A stretch of 64,000 bases of DNA, taken from positions 8,495,001 to 8,559,000 of the forward strand of contig NC_092570.1 of the NCBI RefSeq assembly GCF_037975245.1. Reading direction: 5' to 3'. The notes under the pieces were generated by a model that ran no database searches, had not been told where the DNA came from, and saw nothing but the letters and a program-made list of their open reading frames with translations. This document shows, in pieces, positions 12,061 through 23,169 of the stretch. Source of the DNA: Apostichopus japonicus (Eukaryota; Echinodermata; Holothuroidea; Aspidochirotida; Stichopodidae). The position numbers were made by a program, and so were the translations under genes. Numbering within the stretch: the first letter of the stretch is position 1; each line of letters starts with the position of its first letter.

Positions 12061-12923
12061 AAAAGTGAGAGAAAGGAGAGAAAACCGAGGCTTTAGGTCA
12101 GTGGAAAAGAAAACCTCAAGGAGAGAAATGAATACTCTACCTTCCAAACCCATCCCAATACAAAAACAAAATAAAAAAAATACAACTTGTGTTTATAGTT
12201 ATGTTTTCCTGATACTTTATACATAGAGGCTGATGACATCTAAGGGTAGTTCAGATTCACAAGGAAATTAAACCCCGATATGCTGGTTTCATCATGACAA
12301 GCACTGAGCACTGTCACCTATAAAGCAAGATAACTTGGCAGGTATATATGTTGTTGTTTCAGTAGTAATTCCTGGTTGAGATATGGGGTGATGAAGTATG
12401 ATGTTAGTAACCATCAACGTTGAATGTGGATGAAGTGATACTATACAGAGGCTGCTACGTGCAATGGCAACTGTGCACTTTCTGTTGTCACGTCCAGCGT
12501 TTATTCGGTTAATTTCGGCTAAAACTAACCACTGACATATCCCACCTCCACCAAACCCTTCGGTTGTGCCACTTGAGGAGAAACATGAAATATCTAATTT
12601 AATAAGAATGGTTCATATAAACTGTCTGAATTGCATTACCTTTCCCCATTTGTACATCATTCTTAGTTATGCATGTAACAAAATTTAGCAGGCAGGACTT
12701 ACAGATATGAACCAAATATGTTATTTACAAACATCAGAAAAGTGAGTGGGAAATTGTAAAACAAATTTCTGAAAGAGCAAACACATCTATCTGGGGCTCT
12801 GCATGATAGCTCAGGGTTTGTATTCTTGAGTTTCCTGGTTTAACTCCCATGCACACACCAGGCGATGTCTCTGCTCTTTCGAAACTTGATCTTAAAAACG
12901 AAAGGTTAGGACGAAGCTCTGAC

Positions 12924-13165
12924 CTGAAAGAAAAACGGGAAAGCGTTTTTGCCGAGTTTCTTGATCAGTCTTTCTTGGAGTTTCGTCAGAGGTTTCTCTG
13001 CGTCCGGGTCTGATGGATAGACTTGCATCGTCTGCAGGAGCAAATCTTTTCTAAATGTGAGCCCTAAGACGTCTAGGTCTTCTCTCCCATAGCGGAATGC
13101 TGCCAACACGTGTGCGTAAACTTTACGGTCCTTGAGGTATTCAGGATCCACTAAGACAACACCGT
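12924..13165 (-). CDS. arrb: Beta-arrestin exon 4 (finger loop)
   Basis: This 242-nt exon has acceptor tatttgcag and donor CAG|gtcaga. It supplies the end of Asp68 and residues 69-148, beginning [16 protein letters not shown] and ending FPFFFQ. It contains the finger-loop segment [19 protein letters not shown] (residues 91-109), which inserts into the receptor core, and [15 protein letters not shown] (125-139), the alpha-helix of the N-domain. Residues 85-90 (AHVLAA) differ from the vertebrate VTLTCA. The first 80 bases upstream of the acceptor are ATT/GTT-rich repeat, apparently the tail of a decayed LINE. Confidence 0.96.
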
Positions 13166-13170
13166 CTGCA

Positions 13171-13525
13171 AATAAGAACAATATTGACAACAACAATAAT
13201 GATAGAACAACAATAATAATGATAACAACAATTATAGCATTAACAAGTACAATTGACAATGCAGTGATATCTGAAGCTTTCAACGCTGAGAGAAACTGCA
13301 GCATTTAGAAAAGGCAACAGAGAAGAGATTGGTGTCTCGGGTCTCTTTGTGAAACTGTCCACATTTGGGTGCAGACTTGATGTATGATGGGAGTGAGTTA
13401 TAAAGAAAGATACAGTTGGAGAATGAAGGAACACCATGTGTACAAGGCTTCCACTTTGGGAGAACATTTCTGTTTGAAGATAACCTAGTGGTCCTAGCAG
13501 AACCTGACGAGTAGGGCCTAATCAA
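13171..13525 (-). mobile_element. Decayed non-LTR retrotransposon 3' end next to exon 4
   Basis: Read on the minus strand, the 13525-13280 frame contains NVLPKWKPCTHGVPSFSN and LYNSLPSYIKSAPKCGQF, similar in pattern to the C-terminal end of LINE reverse-transcriptase proteins (VPR...G.RSF...LWNSLP..IR.A.....F). It is followed by an AT-rich (ATTATTGTT)n tail at 13240-13171 that ends right at the exon 4 acceptor. The assignment rests on the LP.YIKSAP motif and the tail; it is tentative. Confidence 0.45.
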
Positions 13526-14540
13526 GCTGCATAAGATGTCAATCCATGCAAGGCTTTGTATTTAAGTACAATTAAAAAAAACTTCAAATATTATTCTGTG
13601 AGATGAAAATTAAGAGCAAATAGTAACATGATTAACCTCCAAGATCTTGAAAATGAAATGATTTTCAAGCAAGGAATTATTATGCATCAAAAAATGAATG
13701 GAACAGGCCAGAAATAAATTCATCTTAAAGTTGGCTTGAATGAGATCTCAGCTTAGTCACATCAATGGATGCCCAAGATGACAATCCATGATCACTTCTA
13801 GAGAAATATTCTCAAAGAAATCACAACACTAAGAGAAAATCAAAGGAGCCATGTGCATTGACTGACCGATGACTCTTTGGTATAAAGACGTATGACATAC
13901 AGATAATGGAAACCCAAATAGGGAATATGGATAGGTACAAATGACACTCTTAGAGACACATACATCCCCCCCCCCCCCGCATACATATATAGATAGGCAT
14001 GTACAAATGTATGGATGACATATTGTTAATACAGGCAGTTCACACCCACATATGACATGTATGTACAGAGGAGACCTGTTAACCATCTGTACACAAGAGT
14101 GTGAATTACATTTCCAATTTAATCGTATCCATATAATCAACAGTATATCATGTGAGATTTAATGACTACGCTCGCGGCAACCGTATACAGAACATGACGC
14201 AAGTTTTTCTCTTTCATTTTGCTCCGCTATGCAGGATCTTGTCACAGATGATTTAGAATTACAATGATCACTGCCAAAATGTAATTAATATCGAGTGTGC
14301 CTAGATTTTCAATTGTAAGATTGTAAGACTATTCTTGCAGTGCATACAAGTTGATGGTTGAGCTTCTTTCTGTTCCATTACATTCATAGATGTAGCCAGA
14401 TAGATGTCTAATTCATGTAAATGGGGTTGGGAAGGGAGGTTTTAATGTAATTTTGTCTGTTTAACTTGTCCTCATTATTCTGTTGAGGAGGCAACAGTCA
14501 TTTTCACTTATTCCGTTTCAACACAGCTGTTGTATCTACT
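13526..14540. other. Intron 3 portion without clear features
   Basis: AT-rich sequence with a C-run at 13967-13979. No coding or RNA signal is seen. Confidence 0.45.
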
Positions 14541-14985
14541 AACCTACCTGCTCAGAGATTCACCCCCCTTGAACCTTCTAACACCTCCCCCATGCCCTCC
14601 TGACCAGAGATTCACCCACTTGAATCTCCATCATACCACTCCCCATCCCCTCCTGGCCAGAGATTCACCCCCTTGAATCTCCATTGTACCCCCCATCCCC
14701 TCCTGGCCAGTGATTCACACCCTTGAATCTCCATTGTACCCCCAATCCCCTCCTGGCCAGAGATTCACCCCCTTTGTATCTCCATCGTACCACTCTCCCA
14801 TGCCCTCCTGGCCAGAGATCCCCCCACCCTTGAACCTCCTTTCCACCATTCCCCCATCCCTTCCTGGCCAGAGATTCCTCCACCCTTGAATCTCCATCAT
14901 ACCACTCCCTCATCCCCTCCTGGCCAGAGATTCACCCCTTGAATCTCCATTGTCCCCCCCCCCATCCCATCCTGGCTATGATCTA
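14541..14985. repeat. ~57-bp C-rich minisatellite
   Basis: Seven to eight imperfect copies of a unit with core TCCTGGCCAGAGATTCACCC, then TTGAATCTCCATCATACCACTCCCCATCCCC. The minus strand reads as glycine/tryptophan-rich pseudo-protein. Strand asymmetry is strong: nearly all G/C pairs have C on the plus strand. Confidence 0.9.
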
Positions 14986-16374
14986 CTCTCTTTCCCTTCC
15001 CTCAAGCCAAAGTTTGCCCATATATGTGTACTGAAAGTATTCCACACAACCAACTCTTTCTACTTCCATTCATGTTTTGCCACATGTTTGCACTTCATTG
15101 ATGTAGCAGCATTACAAATCAACAGTGGCAAAAATGTGAACTAAGAATTAAGAAAAACTGGACCAGCTGGGAAATGAAAATCTTAACCGTGCATGAGACT
15201 GGCAGTAATGAATACACAATGCTGTAAACTGTCTATTACCATTCAATGTACATCTTCAAAATAATTATCCTCTTAACTTTAAGATCCAAATCTTCTGAAC
15301 GACTGTAACAATTCTTTGCCCGAATAGGTCATAAAAAAACGTCAAGACTAATAATGGCACGCATCTTCAGAAAAGACAAAAAGGTGTTCCCAAACCTTAA
15401 CAACTTTGTTATTTTTCTCACCAAGTACTTGTTTACAAACCCCTGTTGCTTTGAACCTGACACTACAAACAAACAAGACTTCAATATGTCATACAACCCA
15501 CACACTGAAGTCATCTGTTAACTGTTGTCATCGCACGAGTGTTGTTGTTGTTCGGATTCTTCAATTTTGGTTGGGAGGTATCAACAATAAATTTCATCAT
15601 ACAGTTACGCTACAACCACTTGAGAAACGAGTGTTTGGTATATTACACTGCGAAAACAAATTGAAGATGTCTCACACATATTCACCACACTGATTAAAGA
15701 GAGGAATCCATAACATTTGAAAAGAAATTCTGTGACACGGAGTTTATATTGTAAATCATGCTCTTCTAGATTAAGGATATAATTGTGAGTGTGTATGTGT
15801 ATGTGTGTGTGCGTATGTTTTGTAAAAACATCATCAAATCGATAAGGTTTTGTACACAGTTATTTATAACTCTTTTATTTACATATATCAAGCTGTTGAT
15901 TGGTAAGGCATAGAGCTTCCAAAAACATAGATACTAAAACCATTAGGGAAAGGACAACATACATAATAGCTGCAATGATGTGACATCCTGATGTCTTTGA
16001 TACAACTATCACTGTTGCTGTTATATTAAATATCAAGAACCAAAACAATTCATGATGTAACCAAGGGCAATAATTCTCTCTTAAAAGCCAATTATATTTT
16101 CCATATTATTCATTTCAGAGTGAAAGGTACTTAGACCAACATACCCATTACAAAAGATGTACTCATGTGAATTATTTCCAAGCAGAAAGCCAATGTGGTT
16201 CCATAGTGATTTCTTATACATGTTTTATATGTGAGAACATTCATTGTAACATTGTACACAAGGCACTCAGAAGTTTGGATCATAGCTGAGCTTCTTGCAC
16301 TAATACAAACCTACAATTAATAACGGAAGTTCATTAAAGATTACTATTTGGAGTTACCATGTTTACATAATTTG
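14986..16374. other. Intron 3 portion without clear features
   Basis: Nothing recognised except a GTGTGTATGTGT-type simple tract near 15788-15815. Confidence 0.45.
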
Positions 16375-16750
16375 GTTCATACTTTCCAACTTTGGAGACC
16401 TTTGACCTTCACAGAAGAAAAAGGTTGGTTCTTAAACTGAACAATGTGGATCTACATACCAGTGATACCACACATGAAATTCATCCACATATGACACACT
16501 GACTTGCTGATCTGCATGGACCTTTGACCCCAACAGAAAACACCAGGGTCATAGCAACCAAGCAGAAATAACAAACTAAGTAAGGATTTTATAAAAGCTT
16601 AACTTGTGGGAGGGACTGTGTTAACAAGAATTTAAGATGTTTTTGTTGATCTGCAATAACCTTTCACCTTTACAAACACCAACACAGTTCTTGAATTCAC
16701 TATAAAGGAGGTTTAACATACTTTGTACATGAAACCTGACACATGTGAGA
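16375..16750. repeat. Diverged ~125-bp repeats with DR1-like motif
   Basis: Two to three related segments carry ACCTTTGACC words (about 16398, 16520 and a decayed ACCTTTCACC about 16660), each followed by CA-rich AACAGAAAA..AGGTTC. A further isolated copy, GACCTTTGACCTCCAT, is at about 23560. The units are old and imperfect. Confidence 0.5.
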
Positions 16751-17780
16751 GACTGGAGGAGCCAGGGCTTCCCCTCCCCCTTCCACCCCTCCCATTTTGC
16801 CGGGGGGGGGCATGATCTTCATTTGGCATGTTATGCTATGACCCATTTAGGCACAAGTAGCTGATAGTATGCAATATTTTGAAGGCCACAATAGGCACCT
16901 GCTGGACTGCAGGAATAATCTCTATTGTTGATATTGATTCAGCCTTGCTGCAGGGAATTTCCCACTTGCTGCAGCGTTCCATTAGTTACTTTAATAAGAG
17001 AGCTTTCAATTACCATAGGGCAGAATACGATTCTAAATCCATCACCATTTATTTCCATTTATTATGTGTTTCACTTCATTCCAGAGTTTTCCTCTCAGAA
17101 TTGGAATCTATTAGGTAATGTCAAAATTTATGCAAACTATATTCGATTGAAAATTTTAGCGGATTATTTTAACAAAGTTTAAACATTTCTTACTAGTTAG
17201 GTACATCCTTAGCTACCCAGTCTTTACTAGGGACCACATCATGTGTTGGATTATGTTTGCATGTGTAATTGTTGTATTAATCCAAAATATTGTAATTATA
17301 ACTATATTTGTAACATTGTAGGGAGCTGATTACTGTGCCTCAATCCAATTACTGCCAATCCTCTTGATCCAATCAGGTAAATTATTTTATGTATGTCACA
17401 GATAACTCACTTTGGCAAGGAAATTTCAGTCAATTTTTGTAATCATCATTGATCCATACATTTTAACTAATTAATGGGTTTGTTTTTAATCTGTTATATA
17501 CGTTTGAATACTATATAGGCCATTAATCATTGAATTCATGAATTGTAAATGAATTTAACAGTCTGTGGATCACGATGTTGATATAAATATTAGATTATTT
17601 TATCCCCCCCCCCCCTGCCCTTGCACTCTCTAGATGGTGTGAGAATACTGTACCTATTCTCTTAAATATTAGAGAAACATTTGCAACTGTTGAGTCCCAT
17701 AGTAATTTAAATAAAATATAAATAGAAGAATTGAAAATTTATTTTTCAGTGTCATTATTGAAGAAGGGCAAAAAAAAAAT

Positions 17781-17833
17781 TCATTTTCAACTGTGCACAT
17801 TTCCAACTTTGAAATGTGCACAGTTGAAAATGA
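17781..17833. repeat. Perfect 23-bp inverted repeat (hairpin), 7-nt loop
   Basis: The arms are TCATTTTCAACTGTGCACAT plus TTC (17781-17803) and its exact complement (17811-17833), separated by CAACTTT. As RNA it would form an unbroken 23-bp stem. It lies in arrestin intron 3. Confidence 0.92.
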
Positions 17834-19424
17834 TTTGAAATTCAAAGATCCCAGTTTTCAAAAAATTGATTGTATGATGTTAAGGTAGTTTTTTGTTTCT
17901 TAATTTTCAGTTTTTTTCCCCTTTTTTTCCGAATTGTGAAGAAGACATGTATTATTATATGTGTAGTTCATAATATTTTACAAGGTACGCATCCACCGGC
18001 GTTCTCCTGCATTTTCGGCAAACTATTCTTCGGGTGTAATTGTCTTTCAGCTGCTCCATTATATAAATGCAGTTTATGCTGGTTAGGCGGTGTTACATCA
18101 CTTTTTGACGGAAGTGTAAACATTTTAAATGCTGCGAAGTTGTCTTAACGGATTTCAAATCATCCGATTGTTGATTCATGCAAACAAGATCCAAGACAAT
18201 GATGTAAAAATCTGTCATCGTCAGAAATAAAAAACAGCATCTTGTTTATAAATAAACCCCAAAGCAAAAAATACATAGATCTAGTAAAATATAGCAGAGG
18301 AAACCCATCAAAATTTACATATTCCTTAGTATAAAAAAACTTATTCCAAAGCATGCATTACTGCATACATGAATAAAATTTACATAAATAATGCATTACT
18401 ATGTCTACACAGATGATGGGCCACGCGAACTTTGTACGCAGTTGCTGTTATGATCATACGATAAAGATATGTAAATGGAGTACTTCATATGATTTAACAG
18501 TTCATCTCTTAATGTCTCTAGAAAGATGCCTGGTAGTACGTAGTACTCCTATATGTCTGGCTGCATCATATGAGATGCCCCTCCCCCTCCACTACCCCCA
18601 CGGGACATATAGATGTAGGGCACTATAGTACCCCAGGAGCAACTATTTCAATTGTGCACACTTGGGTGTGTGGGTGTAATAAGTTCAACAGAGTCATTGA
18701 GAAGGTTGTGGCCTTCATGCATAACTATGACTATAACATAGCTATATAACTTTTTCTTAGGTTGTCAACTTTATAATTATATAACTATTTTTTATCTTGT
18801 ACCAATCTCATGGCCAGATGACACAAACATCCTGCCATGGTTTTATCTTTTTTTTTGCAAATTATGCAAGTTGGTGAATCAGTTTGCTTGTTTCTGTCTG
18901 TGTTGACTTAAGGTTTGAATCTAAGAATAGAAATTTTGAGCAATATGAACGGCTAAACCATTCACTTATTACTGTAACGACATAAAGTTCAAGGCTAATG
19001 AGGCATTACATGTTTTTAGGGGTTTTTTTTCCCTTTAGTTAATACCATCACAACATGGGTCTAAATGTTTCTATTAACATTACAAATGTTTTCTCAGACC
19101 TTTTCCATTCTTTTTGCAAATTATGCAAGTAAGTGAATTAGTTTGCTTGTTTCTATATGTGCTGACTTAGCATCGGATCTAAGAAGAGAAATTTATTTCA
19201 GATCACATCGGTTAAACTATACCTATTTATATATTTTATATATACATTTATATATATTATATATTATTATTATATATATATATATTTATATATTTCTCTT
19301 TCACAGTGACATCATCACCGCATAGGGGTTAATTGTTTCTATGGACACTATATATGCATGCGATATTCTATGACTGTAATTTCAAAACAAAAATGATTAT
19401 AACCTATTTCCCCAGAGTAATTAC
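17834..19424. other. Intron 3 portion without clear features
   Basis: AT-rich, with a (TA)n-type tract at 19222-19292. Two related segments start with TTTTTGCAAATTATGCAAGT (about 18851 and 19112), showing an old duplication. No gene is seen. Confidence 0.45.
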
Positions 19425-20290
19425 TTACATTCCACCCCTATCACCCACATTATTAACACCATCCCTATCACCAACATTAATTACATTGTACCCTATCACT
19501 CACATTATTTACATCACACCCTATCAACCACATTATTTACATTGCACCCTATCACTCACATTACTTACAGTCCACCCCTATCACTCACATTATTTACATC
19601 ACACCCTATCACCCACATAATTTACATTGCACCTTATCAATCACATTACTTACAGTCCACTCCTATCACTCACATTATTTACATCACACCCTATCAACCA
19701 CATTATTTACATTGCACCCTATCACTCACATTACTTACAGTCCACCCCTATCACTCACATTATTTACATCACACCCTATCAACCACATTATTCACATCCC
19801 ACCCCTATCAACCACATTATTTACATTGCAGCCTATCACTCACATTACATACAGTCCACCCCTATCACTCACATTATTTACATCACACCCTATCACCCAC
19901 ATTATTTACATTGCACCCTATCACTCACATTACTTACAGTCCACCCCTATCACTCACATTATTTACATCACACCCTATCACCCACATTATTTACATTGCA
20001 CCCTATCACTCACATTACTTACAGTCCACCCCTATCACTCACATTATTTACATCACACCCTATCAACCACATTATTTACATTGCACCCTATCACTCACAT
20101 TACTTACAGTCCACCCCTATCACTCACATTATTTACATCACACCCTATCAACCACATTATTTACATTGCACCCTATCACTCACATTACTTACAGTCCACC
20201 CCTATCACTCACATTATTTAAATCACACCCTATCAACCACATTATTTTCATTCCACCCCTATCACCCACATTATTTACATTGCATTATTA
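19425..20290. repeat. 85-bp higher-order minisatellite
   Basis: The basic monomers are about 28-30 bp (CCTATCACTCACATTATTTACATCACA and relatives). Three monomer types, ending CAGTCC, CATCACA and CATTGCA, form an 85-bp higher-order unit: the CATTGCACCCTATCACTCAC word recurs near 19541, 19711, 19910, 19994, 20080 and 20165. One extra monomer near 19800 shifts the register. Several reading frames stay open (YLHHTLSP, HYLQSTPI repeats) and are not genes. Confidence 0.95.
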
Positions 20291-20424
20291 CATTACCTTC
20301 TCCATATGGTCAATATACTGTATAGCCACTTTTCAATGTTTGTATTAACCTTACTGATACTGGGTATGGAATAAAGCATGTACGAAGATCTACATTCACT
20401 TTGAGCACAGGTGACATTGGAGAG

Positions 20425-20690
20425 ATATAACGACACAAAACTTGAGATATTCAGATGTCTACAGCCAATTGGAGAAGAGGTGTATCAATTAAAGACACGG
20501 CCAAGGTGTTGTTAATGTGGACAAAGCATAGAGAGAGAGCAAAGCTAAAGCATACATGATCAGTGTCTTTATTGCAATGAGACACAAACTTGAGACATAA
20601 AGATATCTGCAATGAATTGAAGACACCGATAACTGATTAAAGACATGGTCAATGTGTTGTACACATGGGTAAGGCATTGCACACATTGAC
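20425..20690. repeat. Diverged ~148-bp tandem duplication
   Basis: Segments from 20432 and 20580 share ACACAAACTTGAGA, AAAGATATCTGCA, ATCAATTAAAGACA and GGTCAATGTGTTGT with about 25 percent differences by eye. Confidence 0.6.
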
Positions 20691-21487
20691 AATGCAGTAA
20701 ATTCAGGTACTGTTCATCAACTGAAACAATTGATATTTTGCAAGTATAATTCTGGTTTTTTATTAACATCAGATCATAGTTTGCAGGACAAGCCTGACTG
20801 TTGATGTTCTCACCTATACCAAGGTACATCTGAGGGCGTCAAACGTGCCAATTGTTGACTTTCAACGCCCATACTTCACATCACACTAGTCCCCCCCCCC
20901 CCCGCTTTCCACATGCCATGTGTTGTATTTAGGCCTACCAAATACTTCTTTTATCCTTCAAGAATGTCTTGAACTGTTCAAGTTCAACCACAGTGCTCAG
21001 TAAAAGACATATGATAAGCAGGATAGGATATACATTGCTGTGGAAGTTTGGTTAGACTTTGGACAGTGCTGATGTTTTCCTTTACAGACTTCCTACAAAA
21101 TTCAAAGCATATGTTTTAACATTAAATGAAACAAACTAGCTTCTGTTTCTAGAATATATATGTACAGTATATTGTTTCCGGTATGTATTATCCTTTTTAG
21201 GGATATCATGAAGTTGAAATCAAAATACTGATGAACTTTGTTTCTCCTCCCGGTAAGACGGGTAGACTGTTAGCGAGAGGAAATCAAACATACGTGAAAT
21301 GTAAACCAGATGGAACTTCATTAAAGGTTATATTTTTTTTATCTTCAGTGAAGCCACTCAGTAATTTATGGAGGATGAAATGTGCACTCCATCTGTGGAG
21401 AGGCTAGACTGACATAGTTATATTACTACGATATATGTGTGTGCATTGGTTGACATAGCATCCCGTGAATGGTATCCACAAGGATCC

Positions 21488-22456
21488 GTGTAGGTACAGA
21501 CTATCAGGAGTTCAGCCTGTGTACCTGTCGCAACTTCTCCTGCCATATATTCCAACTCGCACACTTCCTTCCTCCAACAAACTGTATTTAACTGTTCCTA
21601 AACCACGATTGAAGACCTATGGTTACAGAACCTTCGCATACTCTGGCTCTTATCTCTGGAACAAGTTACCAGATCACATTCGAAAAGGTCTAAACTTTCT
21701 ACATTCAAAAGTCTACTTAAGACCCATCTTTTCACTTGTTCTTTTGTAAATTAATCTGCTTTCTTTGTAAAGCGCCTTGAGCAGTGACTTTTGTCTACTG
21801 ATTTGGCGCTATATAAGTCTCATTTATTATTATTATTATTAGTACTGAAGATATGTCTTCAACTCTTCCTCCCCTCCTGGAATGAACTCCATAAAACCAA
21901 CGATAAATAATAACATTCTGGCAGCTTGTTGACAAGTACCAACAGATAAAAAAAACAACCAACGGTTCTCTTGTTTCTTCCATTTGGTTTCATAGTAGGA
22001 CATACTGGTAGTCTAAGAGGTAGTCTAAGAGGTGTAGGTACAGACTATCATGGGTACATTGAAGCATGTATTCAACTCTTCCTCCCCTCCTGGAATGAAC
22101 TTCATAAAGCCAACGATAAATAACAACATTCTGGCAGCTTGTTGACAAGTTCCTACAGATAAAAAACACAACCAACGGTTCAGCTCTTGTTTCATCCATT
22201 TGGTTTCATAGTAGGACATACTGGTAGTCTAAGAGGAGTCTAAGAGGTGTAGGTACTGTACAGACTATCATGGGTACATTGAAGCATGTATTCAACTCTT
22301 CCTCCCCCAACCCCCTTCCTGGAATGAACTTCATAAAACCAACGATAAATAACAACAGTCTGGCAGCTTGTTGACAAGTACCTACAGATAAAAAAACAAC
22401 CAACGGTTCAGCTCTTGTTTCATCCATTTGGTTTCATAGTAGGATGTACTGGTAGT
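21488..22456. repeat. ~220-bp tandem array (three copies, first one split by a LINE)
   Basis: Units start GTGTAGGTACAGACTATCA and run through CAACTCTTCCTCCCC, TGGAATGAACTTCATAAAAC, GGCAGCTTGTTGACAAGT and TTTGGTTTCATAGTAGGA to TGGTAGTCTAAGAG. Copies end near 22011, 22227 and 22454 (periods about 216 and 227). The leftmost copy is interrupted after GACTATCA by a LINE end (21507-21839) and resumes with CTTCAACTCTTCC at 21857. The array stops about 55 bp from the exon 3 donor. Confidence 0.88.
21507..21840 (+). mobile_element. CR1/L2-like LINE 3' end, family A
   Basis: This is a 5'-truncated non-LTR retrotransposon. It encodes the C-terminal end of the reverse-transcriptase protein: GVQPVYLSQLLLPYIPTRTL, then LKTYGYRTFAYSG and YLWNKLPDHIRKGLNF. 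The 3' UTR has AAAGCGCCTTGAGCAGTGAC and GGCGCTATATAAGT, then an ATT microsatellite tail (21823-21840). The open frame shows few lesions, so the insertion is not very old. A second copy of the same family ends at 61890. Confidence 0.88.
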
Positions 22457-22513
22457 CTAAGCTCTTGTATAGTATTTTATCTCCCTGCATCGGTATTGTG
22501 TTTATACACTTAC

Positions 22514-22574
22514 CTATAGGATCTATGTACTCCAAATGATCCACAAAATCTCGTTTTCCAAGATAGGTTGTGAT
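22514..22574 (-). CDS. arrb: Beta-arrestin exon 3
   Basis: This 61-nt exon has acceptor ctttcag and donor G|gtaagtg. It encodes residues 48-67, ITTYLGKRDFVDHLEYIDPI, plus the first base of Asp68. It holds the YLGKRDFVDH signature; Asp56 here corresponds to Asp26 of the arrestin polar core, the buried salt bridge broken when phosphates bind. The exon sits between two oppositely oriented LINE fragments (about 21507-21839 plus, 22793-23160 minus). A ~220-bp tandem array ends about 55 bp past its donor site. Confidence 0.95.
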
Positions 22575-22792
22575 CTGAAAGACACAAGAGGTAGAGGTAG
22601 GAAAACATGAGACAAACAACATTCTGGCAAGTTTGTCTTAGGTCAATTTTCTATAATTATACCATGAAAGAAAATTAACAGAGTTATGATTTTTGGGGAT
22701 TGAAATTATAAACAGAGATAAGACTCTGATCCTGTGAACATGATGAAAAACTTTAGGCACAACTAACTTTAAAGGTGACTGTCAGGTTGCTT

Positions 22793-23165
22793 ATAATAAT
22801 AATAATAGTAATACACAGTTCTTATAAGGCGCAAAAATACACTTAAGTCTCTATGCGCTTAAAGGCCGGAAAACTACGAAAGTGAGAAAAGGTGAGTCTT
22901 TAAAAGCGTTCTGAACCTGGTTACAGACTGAGCTTCTTTAATTCCAATCGGAAGGCCATTCCAGAGGATAGCAGAGGAGAACTGAAATGAGCGAGAGCCG
23001 TATGATTTTGTGGACACAGAAGGGGCAACCAGTAAAGATTTCGAACTGGATTGGAGGCAACGATGTGGCGTATACTCCTGGATGAGGTTTTGTAAGTATG
23101 TTGGAGCAAGTCCATGGAGACATTTAAAAGTTATGCGATGGTCCAGCAAATGCTTCTCTGAATGG
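22793..23165 (-). mobile_element. CR1/L2-like LINE 3' end, family B
   Basis: Minus-strand frame 23149-22874 encodes LDHRITFKCLHGLAPTYLQN, YGSRSFQFSSAILWNGLPIG and FRTLLKTHLF, the C-terminal end of a LINE reverse transcriptase. The 3' UTR ends with GCGCCTTATAAGAACTGTGT and an ATT-type tail at 22793-22811. It differs from family A in sequence and lies head-on to the family A copy, with exon 3 between them. The 5' limit is unclear; related sequence may extend to about 23340. Confidence 0.85.
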
Positions 23166-23169
23166 TAGA

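Noticed and set aside
12790-12865. tRNA-like GATAGCTCAGGG...GGTTTAACTCCC
   Set aside because: A- and B-box resemblance is weak, and no cloverleaf or SINE body could be drawn.
19542-20348. Long plus-strand frames of 169-268 codons
   Set aside because: Read-through of the 85-bp higher-order satellite.
21198-21251. Exon-like plus-strand block flanked by tttttag and Ggtaaga
   Set aside because: No homology to any family I know, no neighbouring exons on that strand, and such AG/GT pairs are common by chance.
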